Assembly: GCA_903831165.1 (NCBI GenBank)
Contig: CAIKWV010000016.1
Span: 1-5,933, forward strand
Reading direction: 5' to 3'
Source: an uncultured cyanobacterium
GTDB taxonomy: Bacteria; Cyanobacteriota; Cyanobacteriia; PCC-6307; Cyanobiaceae
DNA: 5,933 nucleotides
Every line of letters begins with the position of its first letter. The stretch's first letter is position 1. The notes below the pieces were generated by a model. That model ran no database searches and was not told where the DNA came from. It saw only the letters and a program-made list of their open reading frames with translations. The position numbers and the translations under genes are program-made. Of the stretch, positions 1 through 5,933 are shown piece after piece.

Positions 1-402
1 GCCATCTCCCAGACGCCAGGCCCACTCCTGGGGGGCGATGTAGTACACGATCGGCAGCTGCGGATAGCGCCGCCGCAGCCGCAGGCCGAGGTTGACATTG
101 GCCCCCATGTAATCGATCAGCACCACCCCATCGGGGGGATGGATCTCCAGCCAGCGCCGCAGGCGGGCCTGCAGCCTGAGGGTGGGCAGCACCAAGGGCA
201 GGGCCTCCAGCAGGCCGATCGCCCCCATGCTCACCGTGTCGGCGATCAACTCGGCACCGGCCTGGCGCATGCGATCGCCGCCGAGGGCCACCACCTGCAG
301 CGCCAGCTGCCGGTCAGCCGCCTCCGCATGCAGGGCCCGGATCAGCAGGGAGCCCTGCAGATCCCCGGAGACCTCGCCGGTGCTGACCAGGAGTCGCACC
401 AT
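1..402 (-). CDS. lpxB: Lipid-A-disaccharide synthase LpxB, N-terminal part (cut by window edge)
   Basis: This open frame encodes the first 134 residues of a GT19-family glycosyltransferase. LpxB condenses UDP-2,3-diacylglucosamine with lipid X to form the beta-1,6 lipid A disaccharide at the inner face of the plasma membrane. Seen in the sequence: a start [14 protein letters not shown], matching the family's GE(A/V)SGD nucleotide-sugar motif at residues 9-14; GGDRM near 43-47; and a [11 protein letters not shown] stretch near 120-130, equivalent to the enterobacterial SPSVWAWR region. There is no stop before position 1, and full-length LpxB is about 380-400 residues, so roughly two thirds is missing. 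The ATG shares its A with the TGA of lpxA (TGATG), which suggests translational coupling. A GTG two codons on, at 399-397, would give the equally typical start VRLLVST, so the exact start is open by one codon. Identity is confident. Confidence 0.96.
   Translation of the reverse strand, partial: MVRLLVSTGEVSGDLQGSLLIRALHAEAADRQLALQVVALGGDRMRQAGAELIADTVSMGAIGLLEALPLVLPTLRLQARLRRWLEIHPPDGVVLIDYMGANVNLGLRLRRRYPQLPIVYYIAPQEWAWRLGDG
271..278. repeat. HIP1 palindrome GCGATCGC (inside lpxB)
   Basis: Exact copy of the highly iterated palindrome typical of many cyanobacterial genomes. It supports the taxonomic assignment and has no evident local role. Confidence 0.85.
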
Positions 403-1223
403 CAGCGCTGGGCCGGCAGCGGTCCCCGTCGTCCGGCTCCGACGGACGCCTCGAGAAAATCACAGAGCTCGGCGGCGGCCGGCAACAGCGGCAGCTGGCG
501 GGCAAGCCGCAGGGCATCGGCCAGCACCAGATCACCCCGGTAGAGCAGGGCCCACACCTCCTGGAGCTGGCGCAACTGGGCGCCGTCATCGCGGTCGGCC
601 ATGCCACTGCGACGCAGGCCGATGCGATTGAGGCCGCGGATCCGGCCCGGATGGCCCTCAATCATCATGAATGGGGGCACATCGCGATCGATGCGGCTCA
701 TGCCACCCACCATCGCCAGGGTGCCGATGTGCACGAACTGGTGGATGCCCAGCACCCCGCCGATCACGGCCCGATCGCCGATCACCACATGGCCGGCCAC
801 GGCCACGCCGTTGGCGATGACGATGCGATCGCCCAGCTGGCAGTTATGGCCGATGTGGCAATAGGCCATCAACAGGTTGCCGTTGCCCAGCCGGGTCTGC
901 TCGCCTTCATGGGTGGCCCGGTTGATGGTGACGCACTCACGGATGGTGTTGTCGTCGCCGATCACCACCTCGGTGGGGGCGCCGCCGTACTTGAGATCCT
1001 GGGGCTCCAGGCCGATGCAGGCGCCGGGGAAGATGCGATTGCCGCTCCCCATCCGCACCCGTCCATCAATCACCACATGGGGCCCGATGCGGCTGCCATC
1101 GCCGATCTCCACGTCCGGGCCGATGACGGCATAAGGGCCGATCTCTACGGCGCTACCGATGCGGGAGCGGGGATCGACCACCGCCGTGGGATGCACCGAT
1201 GGGGCCATGGCTGCGCTGGTCAT
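402..1223 (-). CDS. lpxA: UDP-N-acetylglucosamine acyltransferase LpxA
   Basis: LpxA catalyses the first, reversible step of lipid A synthesis: transfer of a 3-hydroxyacyl chain from acyl carrier protein to the 3-OH of UDP-GlcNAc in the cytosol. The 273-residue product has the expected family layout. Hexapeptide repeats of the left-handed beta-helix run from about residue 8 to 190 (for example [19 protein letters not shown]), and a short helical C-terminal domain follows. Active-site residues are present: H123 and H126 in AYCHIGHNC (H126 matches the E. coli catalytic H125), H145 in AGHVVIG, H161 in IHQFVHIG, and the [11 protein letters not shown] segment at 197-207. The start ATG lies 4 bases after the fabZ stop. 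A second ATG at 1208-1206 (MAPSVHPTA) also fits the family's N terminus, so the first five residues are uncertain. The gene is co-transcribed with fabZ upstream and lpxB downstream, which it overlaps by one base. Confidence 0.97.
   Translation of the reverse strand: MTSAAMAPSVHPTAVVDPRSRIGSAVEIGPYAVIGPDVEIGDGSRIGPHVVIDGRVRMGSGNRIFPGACIGLEPQDLKYGGAPTEVVIGDDNTIRECVTINRATHEGEQTRLGNGNLLMAYCHIGHNCQLGDRIVIANGVAVAGHVVIGDRAVIGGVLGIHQFVHIGTLAMVGGMSRIDRDVPPFMMIEGHPGRIRGLNRIGLRRSGMADRDDGAQLRQLQEVWALLYRGDLVLADALRLARQLPLLPAAAELCDFLEASVGAGRRGPLPAQR
825..832. repeat. HIP1 palindrome GCGATCGC (inside lpxA)
   Basis: Second exact copy, within the beta-helix-coding part of lpxA. It is absorbed into the codons without disrupting the conserved hexapeptide pattern. 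Confidence 0.85.
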
Positions 1224-1227
1224 CGGT

Positions 1228-1881
1228 TCAGTCCACCAATGAGAACATCAGCTCGCCCGAACAGACGAGCTCCCCGGCCACCGTGGCCTGGGCGCGGACC
1301 TTGCCGAAGCGCTTGCGCTTGAGGCTCAACAGCTCGCAGGTGATGCGCAGCTGGTCGCCGGGCACCACCGGCCGCCGGAAGCGCACGCCATCGATGCCGG
1401 CGAAGACGAACAATCCCTTGGGCAGATCGGGCATCTGGGTGACGATCAAGCCCCCCACCTGGGCCATGGCCTCGACGATCAGCACGCCGGGCATCAGGGG
1501 ACGCCCGGGGAAATGGCCCTGAAACTGGGGCTCATTGAGGCTGACGTTCTTGATCGCCACCGCCAGCCGGCCCGGCTCGTAGGCCACCACCCGATCCACC
1601 AGGGCAAAGGGATAACGATGGGGCAGCAGATTGAGGATCTGTTCGCAGGCCAGCACCACCGGCTCCACCGGTGGACCGGCCGCGGCAAGGGAAAAGGGAT
1701 CCACCGTCACAGGCGGTGCGGCAGCGCCGGCAGCCTGCGCAGGCAGGGCGTCAGTCGCAGAAAGGACGTCTGTCGCGGACGGGACGACTGTCTCGCACGG
1801 GACGACTGTCTCGGACGGGTCGTCAATGCCGGTCGAGGCGTCAGAGCCCGCGGCGGCGGTGGTGGCGGTGGTGACGGTCAA
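1228..1881 (-). CDS. fabZ: 3-hydroxyacyl-[acyl-carrier-protein] dehydratase FabZ, with unusual N-terminal extension
   Basis: FabZ dehydrates (R)-3-hydroxyacyl-ACP to trans-2-enoyl-ACP in the FAS II elongation cycle and so competes with LpxA for substrate. The hot-dog-fold core starts near residue 78 ([15 protein letters not shown]). It contains [20 protein letters not shown] at 122-141, with catalytic H123 and E137, and ends in [10 protein letters not shown]. No in-frame ATG lies between the lpxC stop and the core. I chose TTG at 1881-1879, seven bases after the lpxC TGA, because the frame stays open, has coding-like third positions, and the resulting start ([10 protein letters not shown]) resembles other short FabZ leaders. 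This gives 217 residues against a usual 140-160. A GTG at 1710-1708 would give 160 residues and one at 1668-1666 would give 146; neither has a visible Shine-Dalgarno, nor does the TTG. Function is secure; the start is not. Residues 22-45 are a tandem repeat, listed separately. Confidence 0.9.
   Translation of the reverse strand: MTVTTATTAAAGSDASTGIDDPSETVVPCETVVPSATDVLSATDALPAQAAGAAAPPVTVDPFSLAAAGPPVEPVVLACEQILNLLPHRYPFALVDRVVAYEPGRLAVAIKNVSLNEPQFQGHFPGRPLMPGVLIVEAMAQVGGLIVTQMPDLPKGLFVFAGIDGVRFRRPVVPGDQLRITCELLSLKRKRFGKVRAQATVAGELVCSGELMFSLVD
1747..1818 (-). repeat. Four 18-bp tandem repeats in the fabZ leader
   Basis: Four head-to-tail 18-base units read on the minus strand: CCGTCCGAGACAGTCGTC (1818-1801), CCGTGCGAGACAGTCGTC (1800-1783), CCGTCCGCGACAGACGTC (1782-1765) and a decayed CTTTCTGCGACTGACGCC (1764-1747). 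Unit 2 matches unit 1 at 17 of 18 positions and unit 3 matches it at 16; unit 4 matches unit 3 at 13. The length is a multiple of three, so in the fabZ frame they read [24 protein letters not shown] without breaking the frame. The flanking 18 bases (1836-1819) might be a further, barely recognisable unit. Confidence 0.9.
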
Positions 1882-1888
1882 GAGGTTG

Positions 1889-2755
1889 TCAGACAGGCGC
1901 GGGGAGAGGTCGATCGCTGGCACAGCTGAGGGCCGCAGCCAGGGCGGTGTGCAGGCCGTGGGACCCGCGATAGGCGAAGACCTGGGCCTGCGGCAGACCC
2001 GCCAGGGCCAGATCTCCCAACAAGTCCAAGAGCTTATGGCGGACCGGTTCATCGGTGAAGCGCAGGGGCGGGTTGATCCAGCCGTCGCCGTCACAGACCA
2101 GGGCGTTCTCGAGGGCGCCACCCCGGATCAGACCCGCCGCCCGCAGGGCCTCGACCTGGTCGCGGAAGCCGAAGGTGCGGGCGGGGGCGATCTCCCGCAC
2201 GAAACTTTCGGGGGTCAACGCCAGGGAATACAGCTGACGGCCGATCGCCGCCTGGGGAAACTCGATCGCGGCGGCGATGCGCAGCGCGTCTGAGCTGAGG
2301 GCTGTGATGAAACTCAACCCCTGACGCAGCACGATCGGTGCGGCCAGCGGTGGCAACAGAGGCCGGGGTCCGAGCGGACGCAGACCAGCCTCGGCGATCG
2401 CCTCCACCCAGGGCAGGGCCGAGCCGTCGAGCAGGGGGATCTCCTCCCCCTCCACCAGGATCTGGGCCTGGCTGACGCCGCAGCCGGCCAGGGCCGCCAG
2501 CAGGTGTTCCACCGTGGCCAGACGCCGCTGCCCGAGCCGCAGGGCCGTGCAGAGCTGGGTGTCACTGACCTGGCCCGGTTCCAGGCGCAGGGGCGGCAGC
2601 TCCGGCTGATCCAGCCAGCCGACCCAGTAACCGGGGGCCTCACTGGCCTGGAGCCTCACCCGGGTGCGCTCGCCACCATGGAGGCCGACGCCCTCGCGCT
2701 CGACCGGGCTGGCCAGGGTCCAGGCCTGGCCGTAATCGCTTGGCCAGAAGCCCAT
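1889..2755 (-). CDS. lpxC: UDP-3-O-acyl-N-acetylglucosamine deacetylase LpxC
   Basis: LpxC is the zinc-dependent cytosolic deacetylase that carries out the committed step of lipid A synthesis, removing the N-acetyl group from UDP-3-O-acyl-GlcNAc. The 288-residue product is slightly shorter than E. coli LpxC (305). Visible family signatures are GVGLHGG at 22-28; [11 protein letters not shown] at 81-91, with general base E83 and zinc ligand H84; LDGSA at 109-113; ARTFGF at 192-197; [14 protein letters not shown] at 236-249, with zinc ligands H240 and D244; and GSH at 264-266, matching the catalytic C-terminal histidine. All expected metal and catalytic residues are therefore intact. The ATG overlaps the bamA stop by one base (TGATG), which fixes the start and implies coupled translation. 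About ten residues precede the usual family start. Its position directly after bamA differs from E. coli, where lpxC lies in the cell-division cluster. Confidence 0.97.
   Translation of the reverse strand: MGFWPSDYGQAWTLASPVEREGVGLHGGERTRVRLQASEAPGYWVGWLDQPELPPLRLEPGQVSDTQLCTALRLGQRRLATVEHLLAALAGCGVSQAQILVEGEEIPLLDGSALPWVEAIAEAGLRPLGPRPLLPPLAAPIVLRQGLSFITALSSDALRIAAAIEFPQAAIGRQLYSLALTPESFVREIAPARTFGFRDQVEALRAAGLIRGGALENALVCDGDGWINPPLRFTDEPVRHKLLDLLGDLALAGLPQAQVFAYRGSHGLHTALAAALSCASDRPLPAPV
2394..2401. repeat. HIP1 palindrome GCGATCGC (inside lpxC)
   Basis: Third exact copy, in lpxC near the codons for EAIAEAG. No exact copy was seen in bamA or in the purC fragment. Confidence 0.85.
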
Positions 2756-5382
2756 CAGAACTTCCAGCCGACGCCGAGGTTGAAGCGCCAGTTGCCGGTG
2801 AGATCCTGGCTGGCCACCTCCAGGCGCAGCGGACCCACCGGCGTGGTGACGATCAGGCCCGTGCCGACCGAGAAACCTTCGCCGGGCTTGCCCAGCAGAC
2901 CGCCGGGATTGCCGGGCACGTTGGCCTGGCTGCCGAAGGTGGTGCCGCCATCAACGAACAGTTCACCGCTGATCATGCCGAAGATTGGGAAGCGGTATTC
3001 GATCGTGGCCTCGCCGAAGTTGCGGCCCACCCCCAGATCGCAGTCGTAATAACCACGAACCGAGTTACCGCCGCCCAGACAGAAGGCTTCATAGGGGGGG
3101 AGATCGCCGATGACACTGCCGGCGGACACCTGGAAGGCCAGGGCCTGCTTGCAATCGGCAGCTTCACCGGCCTTGGGCTTGCAACCCTTGTACAACTTCA
3201 GCCAGTTGACGGGGATGTAGTGGGTATAGCTGCCACGCAGGCGATTGAAGGTGGGCGAATCGGGGCCGACCGAGATGAACTGCTCGGTGCCGAGACTGAG
3301 GAAGTTGCCTTTGGTGGGATTGCGCGGGTCATTGAGGTTGTTCATCGTTGCGGCAACCCGCACGCCGAACAACTGGTTGTGAGCAGCGCAGTTGTAGGCC
3401 AGACAGATCACCGAACCGACCGGTACCTGACTGCCGTTGTTGTTGAAATCATTACTGGACACGCCGTAGAGGCTGGAGGTGCCGGCGAAATCCATCGGCG
3501 TGGCCTCCTGGCCACTGAGGCCGACCACAATGCTCCAGGGGGCGCGCTTGAAGGGGTTACCGCCATTGAGCGGCCGCACAAACTGAAGGTTGCCTCCCAC
3601 TCTCTGGATGACGACGGAATTGCCGACGTAATCAAGCCAGTTCAGGCCACCAGAAGCGTCAATGGCCTCCTGAATCGAGCCAAAAGTCTTGCCTAATGGG
3701 TTATTAGAGCTATTGATATTATAAGCAAGTGTGCTGGCTGACGGCTGGTAAAAATCTCCGGCCGTCAGAATGTTGCCATTGTCCTGGCTCTGGAAGATCT
3801 GGGGTACATCGCGACTGATGAACGCCTTGGCCCGGAATGCGGTGCGATAGTGGTCTCCTTTGATCCAGGGATCGGTGAAGGTGAGATCGACCAGGCCACC
3901 GAACTGGCCGTAGGTGAAGCTGGTGGAGAGATCCCAGGCCCGGCCCCGCAGATTGCTGTCCTGCAGCTGCACCTGGCCGAAGACGCCCTGGCTCTGGCTG
4001 TAGCCGAGGCCGCCGGACAGGGAGCCGGTGGACTGCTCGACGATGCCCAGCACAATCGTGATCCGGCCCGGATTGTCCGGCACGGGCCGCAGGGTCACCT
4101 TGACGTCGCTGAACAGACCGGTTCCATAAAGGCGTTTGAGATCCTCCTCCAGGTTGCGGCGGTTAAAGACCTGGCCGGGCTTGAGGGAGATCTCGCGGGT
4201 GATCACCCAGGGCTTGGTCTTGCCGCGGATCGGCTGGCCCTTGTCATTGGTGGCGGAGGCCTCCTTGTTGAGGAACTGCACCTCCACCCCCTCGACGAGG
4301 CCCTGGCGGATCACCAGCTGCACGTCGCCATCGGGGCTGATGCGGCTGGGACCGGTCACCCGGGCCAGGGAATAGCCCTGGTCGCCATACCACTTCTGCA
4401 GCTCCTGCATGCGGGTCTGCAGGGTATTGAGATTGAGGGTCCGGCCCAGATCAGAGGCAAAGGTGTCCTGCACCACCTGCTTGGGAACCTCGGCATCGGC
4501 GGGGTCCAGGCTGATCTTGGTGAGCACAGGGTTGGGAACCACCTGCACCTTGAGGCGCACGCCCAGGGGGCCGTCCACCGGCTCGATGCGCACATCGGCA
4601 AACCAGCCGGTGGCATAGATGGCGGCCAGGTCGGTACGCAGTTCGCTGCGGGTGATCTCGGTGCCGGGGGTGACATTCATCGCCCCGTAGGCCGCCAGCT
4701 CCAGCCGCTCCCGCTCGGGATGGCCATCCAGTCCTTCGATCACCACCTCGCTGACCAGGACCCGGGGCTCCGGGCTGGTCAGGGCCGCGGGTGCCGGGGC
4801 GGCGGGCTCGACATTGAGAGGGCTGGCCGGAGCCAGATCGGGGGTTCCGCCCATGGCTGGCGGAGTGAAAGGGTCGGGCGCCGGCCCGGCGGGAGTGCCG
4901 GCTGGGGCCGCTGGCGCATCCGCAGGCGCCGGGGCCGCGGCTGGGGCCGCTGCCGGGGCGCCGGCCTGGGCCAGCAGCGCCGCGGGTCCCGCACCCGCCG
5001 GCGTGGGACGGAATCCGGGCGCAGCCGCCTGGCCCTGGGAGCCGGGAGAGGGGGATGGAACCGCAGCCTGGACCGGATTGGGGGAGGGAAGCGCGCCCGG
5101 TAGGGAAGCGGCGGCGGGCTCGGCAACGACCGGCCTGGCAATGACAGCCGCCGGGGCCGACCCAGCCACCGGCGCCGCAGCCAGCGTCAGCGCCGCCGAG
5201 GCCGCATCCGCCGTAGGGGCGGCTGCCCCAGCCTGATGAGAACCCGTTTTGCCGGCCTCCTGGGCCGCACTGGCCCCCTGGGGAGCGAGCAGCACCAGGG
5301 CCGCCAGCGGCATGGCTCCGGCGAGCAGCGGCAGGGCGACGCTGGGGGAAAGCAGCGACCTGCGAAGGCGGAGGCCTGGCAT
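2755..5382 (-). CDS. bamA: Outer membrane protein assembly factor BamA / Omp85 (cyanobacterial type)
   Basis: This 875-residue protein is the Omp85-family insertase that folds beta-barrel proteins into the outer membrane. In order it shows: a signal peptide (1-39, basic MPGLRLRR then a hydrophobic core, cleavage likely after ASA); an Ala/Pro-rich linker (about 40-205); three POTRA-like domains (about 206-283, 284-360 and 361-450; for example YGTGLFSDVKVTLRPV near 419-434); and a barrel (about 451-875) with the hallmark VRGY at 775-778 in lid loop L6. It ends in FNLGVGWKF, the C-terminal aromatic beta-signal. Three POTRA domains rather than five is the cyanobacterial pattern. I start at ATG 5382 because it gives a clean signal peptide; an upstream in-frame ATG (5676) lies within purC. 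No clear Shine-Dalgarno is visible. The gene begins 43 bases after purC and overlaps lpxC by one base. Barrel loops hold six cysteines and an AT-rich, Asn-rich insertion. Confidence 0.96.
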   Translation of the reverse strand: MPGLRLRRSLLSPSVALPLLAGAMPLAALVLLAPQGASAAQEAGKTGSHQAGAAAPTADAASAALTLAAAPVAGSAPAAVIARPVVAEPAAASLPGALPSPNPVQAAVPSPSPGSQGQAAAPGFRPTPAGAGPAALLAQAGAPAAAPAAAPAPADAPAAPAGTPAGPAPDPFTPPAMGGTPDLAPASPLNVEPAAPAPAALTSPEPRVLVSEVVIEGLDGHPERERLELAAYGAMNVTPGTEITRSELRTDLAAIYATGWFADVRIEPVDGPLGVRLKVQVVPNPVLTKISLDPADAEVPKQVVQDTFASDLGRTLNLNTLQTRMQELQKWYGDQGYSLARVTGPSRISPDGDVQLVIRQGLVEGVEVQFLNKEASATNDKGQPIRGKTKPWVITREISLKPGQVFNRRNLEEDLKRLYGTGLFSDVKVTLRPVPDNPGRITIVLGIVEQSTGSLSGGLGYSQSQGVFGQVQLQDSNLRGRAWDLSTSFTYGQFGGLVDLTFTDPWIKGDHYRTAFRAKAFISRDVPQIFQSQDNGNILTAGDFYQPSASTLAYNINSSNNPLGKTFGSIQEAIDASGGLNWLDYVGNSVVIQRVGGNLQFVRPLNGGNPFKRAPWSIVVGLSGQEATPMDFAGTSSLYGVSSNDFNNNGSQVPVGSVICLAYNCAAHNQLFGVRVAATMNNLNDPRNPTKGNFLSLGTEQFISVGPDSPTFNRLRGSYTHYIPVNWLKLYKGCKPKAGEAADCKQALAFQVSAGSVIGDLPPYEAFCLGGGNSVRGYYDCDLGVGRNFGEATIEYRFPIFGMISGELFVDGGTTFGSQANVPGNPGGLLGKPGEGFSVGTGLIVTTPVGPLRLEVASQDLTGNWRFNLGVGWKF
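4768..5265 (-). other. Ala/Pro-rich periplasmic linker of BamA
   Basis: Residues 40-205 of the BamA product contain by my count about 58 Ala and 35 Pro out of 166, with few charged residues and no recognisable domain. The densest part is GAPAAAPAAAPAPADAPAAP (141-160). It lies between the signal peptide and POTRA1, so it should be periplasmic and extended. The base composition here is markedly more GC-rich than the barrel-coding part. The boundaries are by eye. Confidence 0.85.
5266..5382 (-). other. Sec signal peptide of BamA
   Basis: The first 39 residues have a basic n-region (MPGLRLRR), a hydrophobic core (PLLAGAMPLAALVLLAP) and a small-residue c-region (GASA) with likely cleavage after Ala39. 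This is a type I pattern; no lipobox cysteine is present. It supports the choice of ATG 5382 as the true start. Confidence 0.8.
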
Positions 5383-5425
5383 GGGGTTCGGGGGCGAAGC
5401 GGACAGGCCGCAAATTTCGCCGACC
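5383..5425 (-). other. 43-base gap between purC and bamA
   Basis: This is the longest spacer between genes in the window. I see no stable hairpin with a U-tract, no strong -10/-35 pair and no clear Shine-Dalgarno ahead of bamA. Read-through from purC into the bamA-lpx genes is therefore plausible, though a weak promoter here or inside purC cannot be excluded by eye. Confidence 0.5.
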
Positions 5426-5933
5426 TTACCGGTAGACCCGGGGTTCCGGACATACCCCTTGGACCCGTTTGAGGACCTCCCCGTAGGCCTCGACCACTCC
5501 ACCGAGATCCTGTCGGAACCGATCCTTGTCCAGAATTCGCGCTTCGCTGTCGCTGATGGCCTGGTCCCAGAGGCGGCAGGTGTCGGGACTAATCTCATCG
5601 GCCACCACCAGATCCCCGGCGGCGGTGAAGCCCAGCTCGATCTTGAAATCGACCAGCTCCAGCCCGACGCCAGCAAAGAACGACGCCAATGCGGTGTTGA
5701 CCCGCAGAGCCAACTGCCGGATCTCCGAGAGCTGCTCGGAGCTGACCAGGCCCAGCCGCTCCAGCCGCGCCTCGGACAGCAACGGATCGCCGAAGGCGTC
5801 GTCCTTGTAATAAAGATCGATCAGGGGCGGCTCCAGGCGGCTGCCGGCGGCGATCGGCATCTGGCGGCAGAGGGAGCCGGCGGCGATGTTGCGCACCACC
5901 ACCTCCACCGGAATCACCCGCACCGGCCGCACC
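5426..5933 (-). CDS. purC: Phosphoribosylaminoimidazole-succinocarboxamide (SAICAR) synthase PurC, C-terminal part (cut by window edge)
   Basis: PurC joins aspartate to CAIR with ATP hydrolysis, giving SAICAR in purine synthesis. The window holds about 168 C-terminal residues; the N-terminal ATP-binding part lies beyond position 5933. Both family signatures are visible: [15 protein letters not shown] near the left end of the fragment and LVDFKIELG in the middle. They are followed by [14 protein letters not shown] and [22 protein letters not shown], close to the E. coli GDEFSPDGSRLWD and DKDRFRQSLGG regions. The protein ends EPRVYR with a TAA stop at 5428-5426. The frame has no break. The first codon in the window is a GTG (5932-5930), but it lies inside a conserved motif and is not a start. 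It is co-directional with bamA, 43 bases upstream of it, and functionally unrelated to the outer-membrane genes. Confidence 0.96.
   Translation of the reverse strand, partial: VRPVRVIPVEVVVRNIAAGSLCRQMPIAAGSRLEPPLIDLYYKDDAFGDPLLSEARLERLGLVSSEQLSEIRQLALRVNTALASFFAGVGLELVDFKIELGFTAAGDLVVADEISPDTCRLWDQAISDSEARILDKDRFRQDLGGVVEAYGEVLKRVQGVCPEPRVYR

Noticed and set aside
651..1322. A 223-codon plus-strand open frame rich in His, Asp and Ala
   Set aside because: It is the antisense image of the lpxA hexapeptide repeats; the apparent repeat character comes from lpxA itself.
1747..1818. Repeat array considered as a possible CRISPR
   Set aside because: The units abut with no spacers, are 18 bases long, and keep the fabZ reading frame; this is a short tandem repeat.
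1882..2121. Start of fabZ at the upstream in-frame ATG (2121)
   Set aside because: This would overlap lpxC by over 230 bases, and the residues there are an out-of-frame reading of the conserved LpxC C-terminal region.
2740..3696. A 318-codon plus-strand open frame opposite the bamA barrel
   Set aside because: No recognisable domain, and it is fully opposite a clearly functional gene; high GC makes such open frames common.
3850..5103. A 417-codon open frame on the plus strand opposite bamA
   Set aside because: It mirrors the GC-rich codon pattern of bamA on the other strand, has no family motif, and its composition (Gly, Ala, Leu, His, Asp repeats) is typical of an antisense shadow.
5383..5425. 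Possible terminator hairpin around CGAAATTTGCGG after purC
   Set aside because: The palindromic core is AT-only and very short, with no GC stem or U-tract.
5383..5676. Start of bamA at the upstream in-frame ATG (5676)
   Set aside because: The added 98 residues lie mostly inside purC in another frame and precede an intact signal peptide, which would then be internal.

Overview
This window looks like a chromosomal piece of a GC-rich picocyanobacterium (Cyanobium / Synechococcus type). Three things support that: high GC, three copies of the cyanobacterial HIP1 octamer GCGATCGC, and cyanobacterial-style protein sequences. The Omp85/BamA protein has a long Ala/Pro-rich region and three recognisable POTRA domains. 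The gene order is purC - bamA - lpxC - fabZ - lpxA - lpxB. The genus is an inference; the cyanobacterial assignment is strong.

Every gene I can support lies on the minus strand, so transcription runs from high to low coordinates. From 5933 downwards the window holds: the C-terminal part of purC (purine synthesis, cut by the window edge); a 43-base gap; bamA (outer-membrane protein assembly); lpxC, fabZ and lpxA (lipid A and fatty-acid steps); and the first 134 codons of lpxB, which runs off position 1. Packing is very tight. bamA/lpxC and lpxA/lpxB each overlap by one base in a TGATG junction, fabZ and lpxA are 4 bases apart, and lpxC and fabZ about 7 bases apart if the proposed TTG start is right. 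I see no terminator or obvious promoter between the genes, so a single transcript through bamA-lpxB is likely, and purC may read into it.

The genes form an outer-membrane biogenesis unit. LpxA acylates UDP-GlcNAc, LpxC deacetylates the product (the committed step), and LpxB joins two monosaccharides into the lipid A disaccharide. FabZ dehydrates the same (R)-3-hydroxyacyl-ACP that LpxA consumes, so it sets the split between phospholipid or glycolipid synthesis and lipid A. BamA inserts beta-barrel proteins into the resulting membrane. Compared with the enterobacterial order bamA-skp-lpxD-fabZ-lpxA-lpxB, lpxC sits where skp and lpxD would be.

This is a conserved housekeeping region and I do not see a new defence, mobile or biosynthetic system. 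The points that merit a second look are a repeat-bearing N-terminal extension of FabZ with a non-ATG start, the approximately 166-residue Ala/Pro-rich linker of BamA, an AT-rich Asn-rich loop in its barrel, and paired cysteines in its predicted surface loops, including a pair that brackets the VRGY motif.
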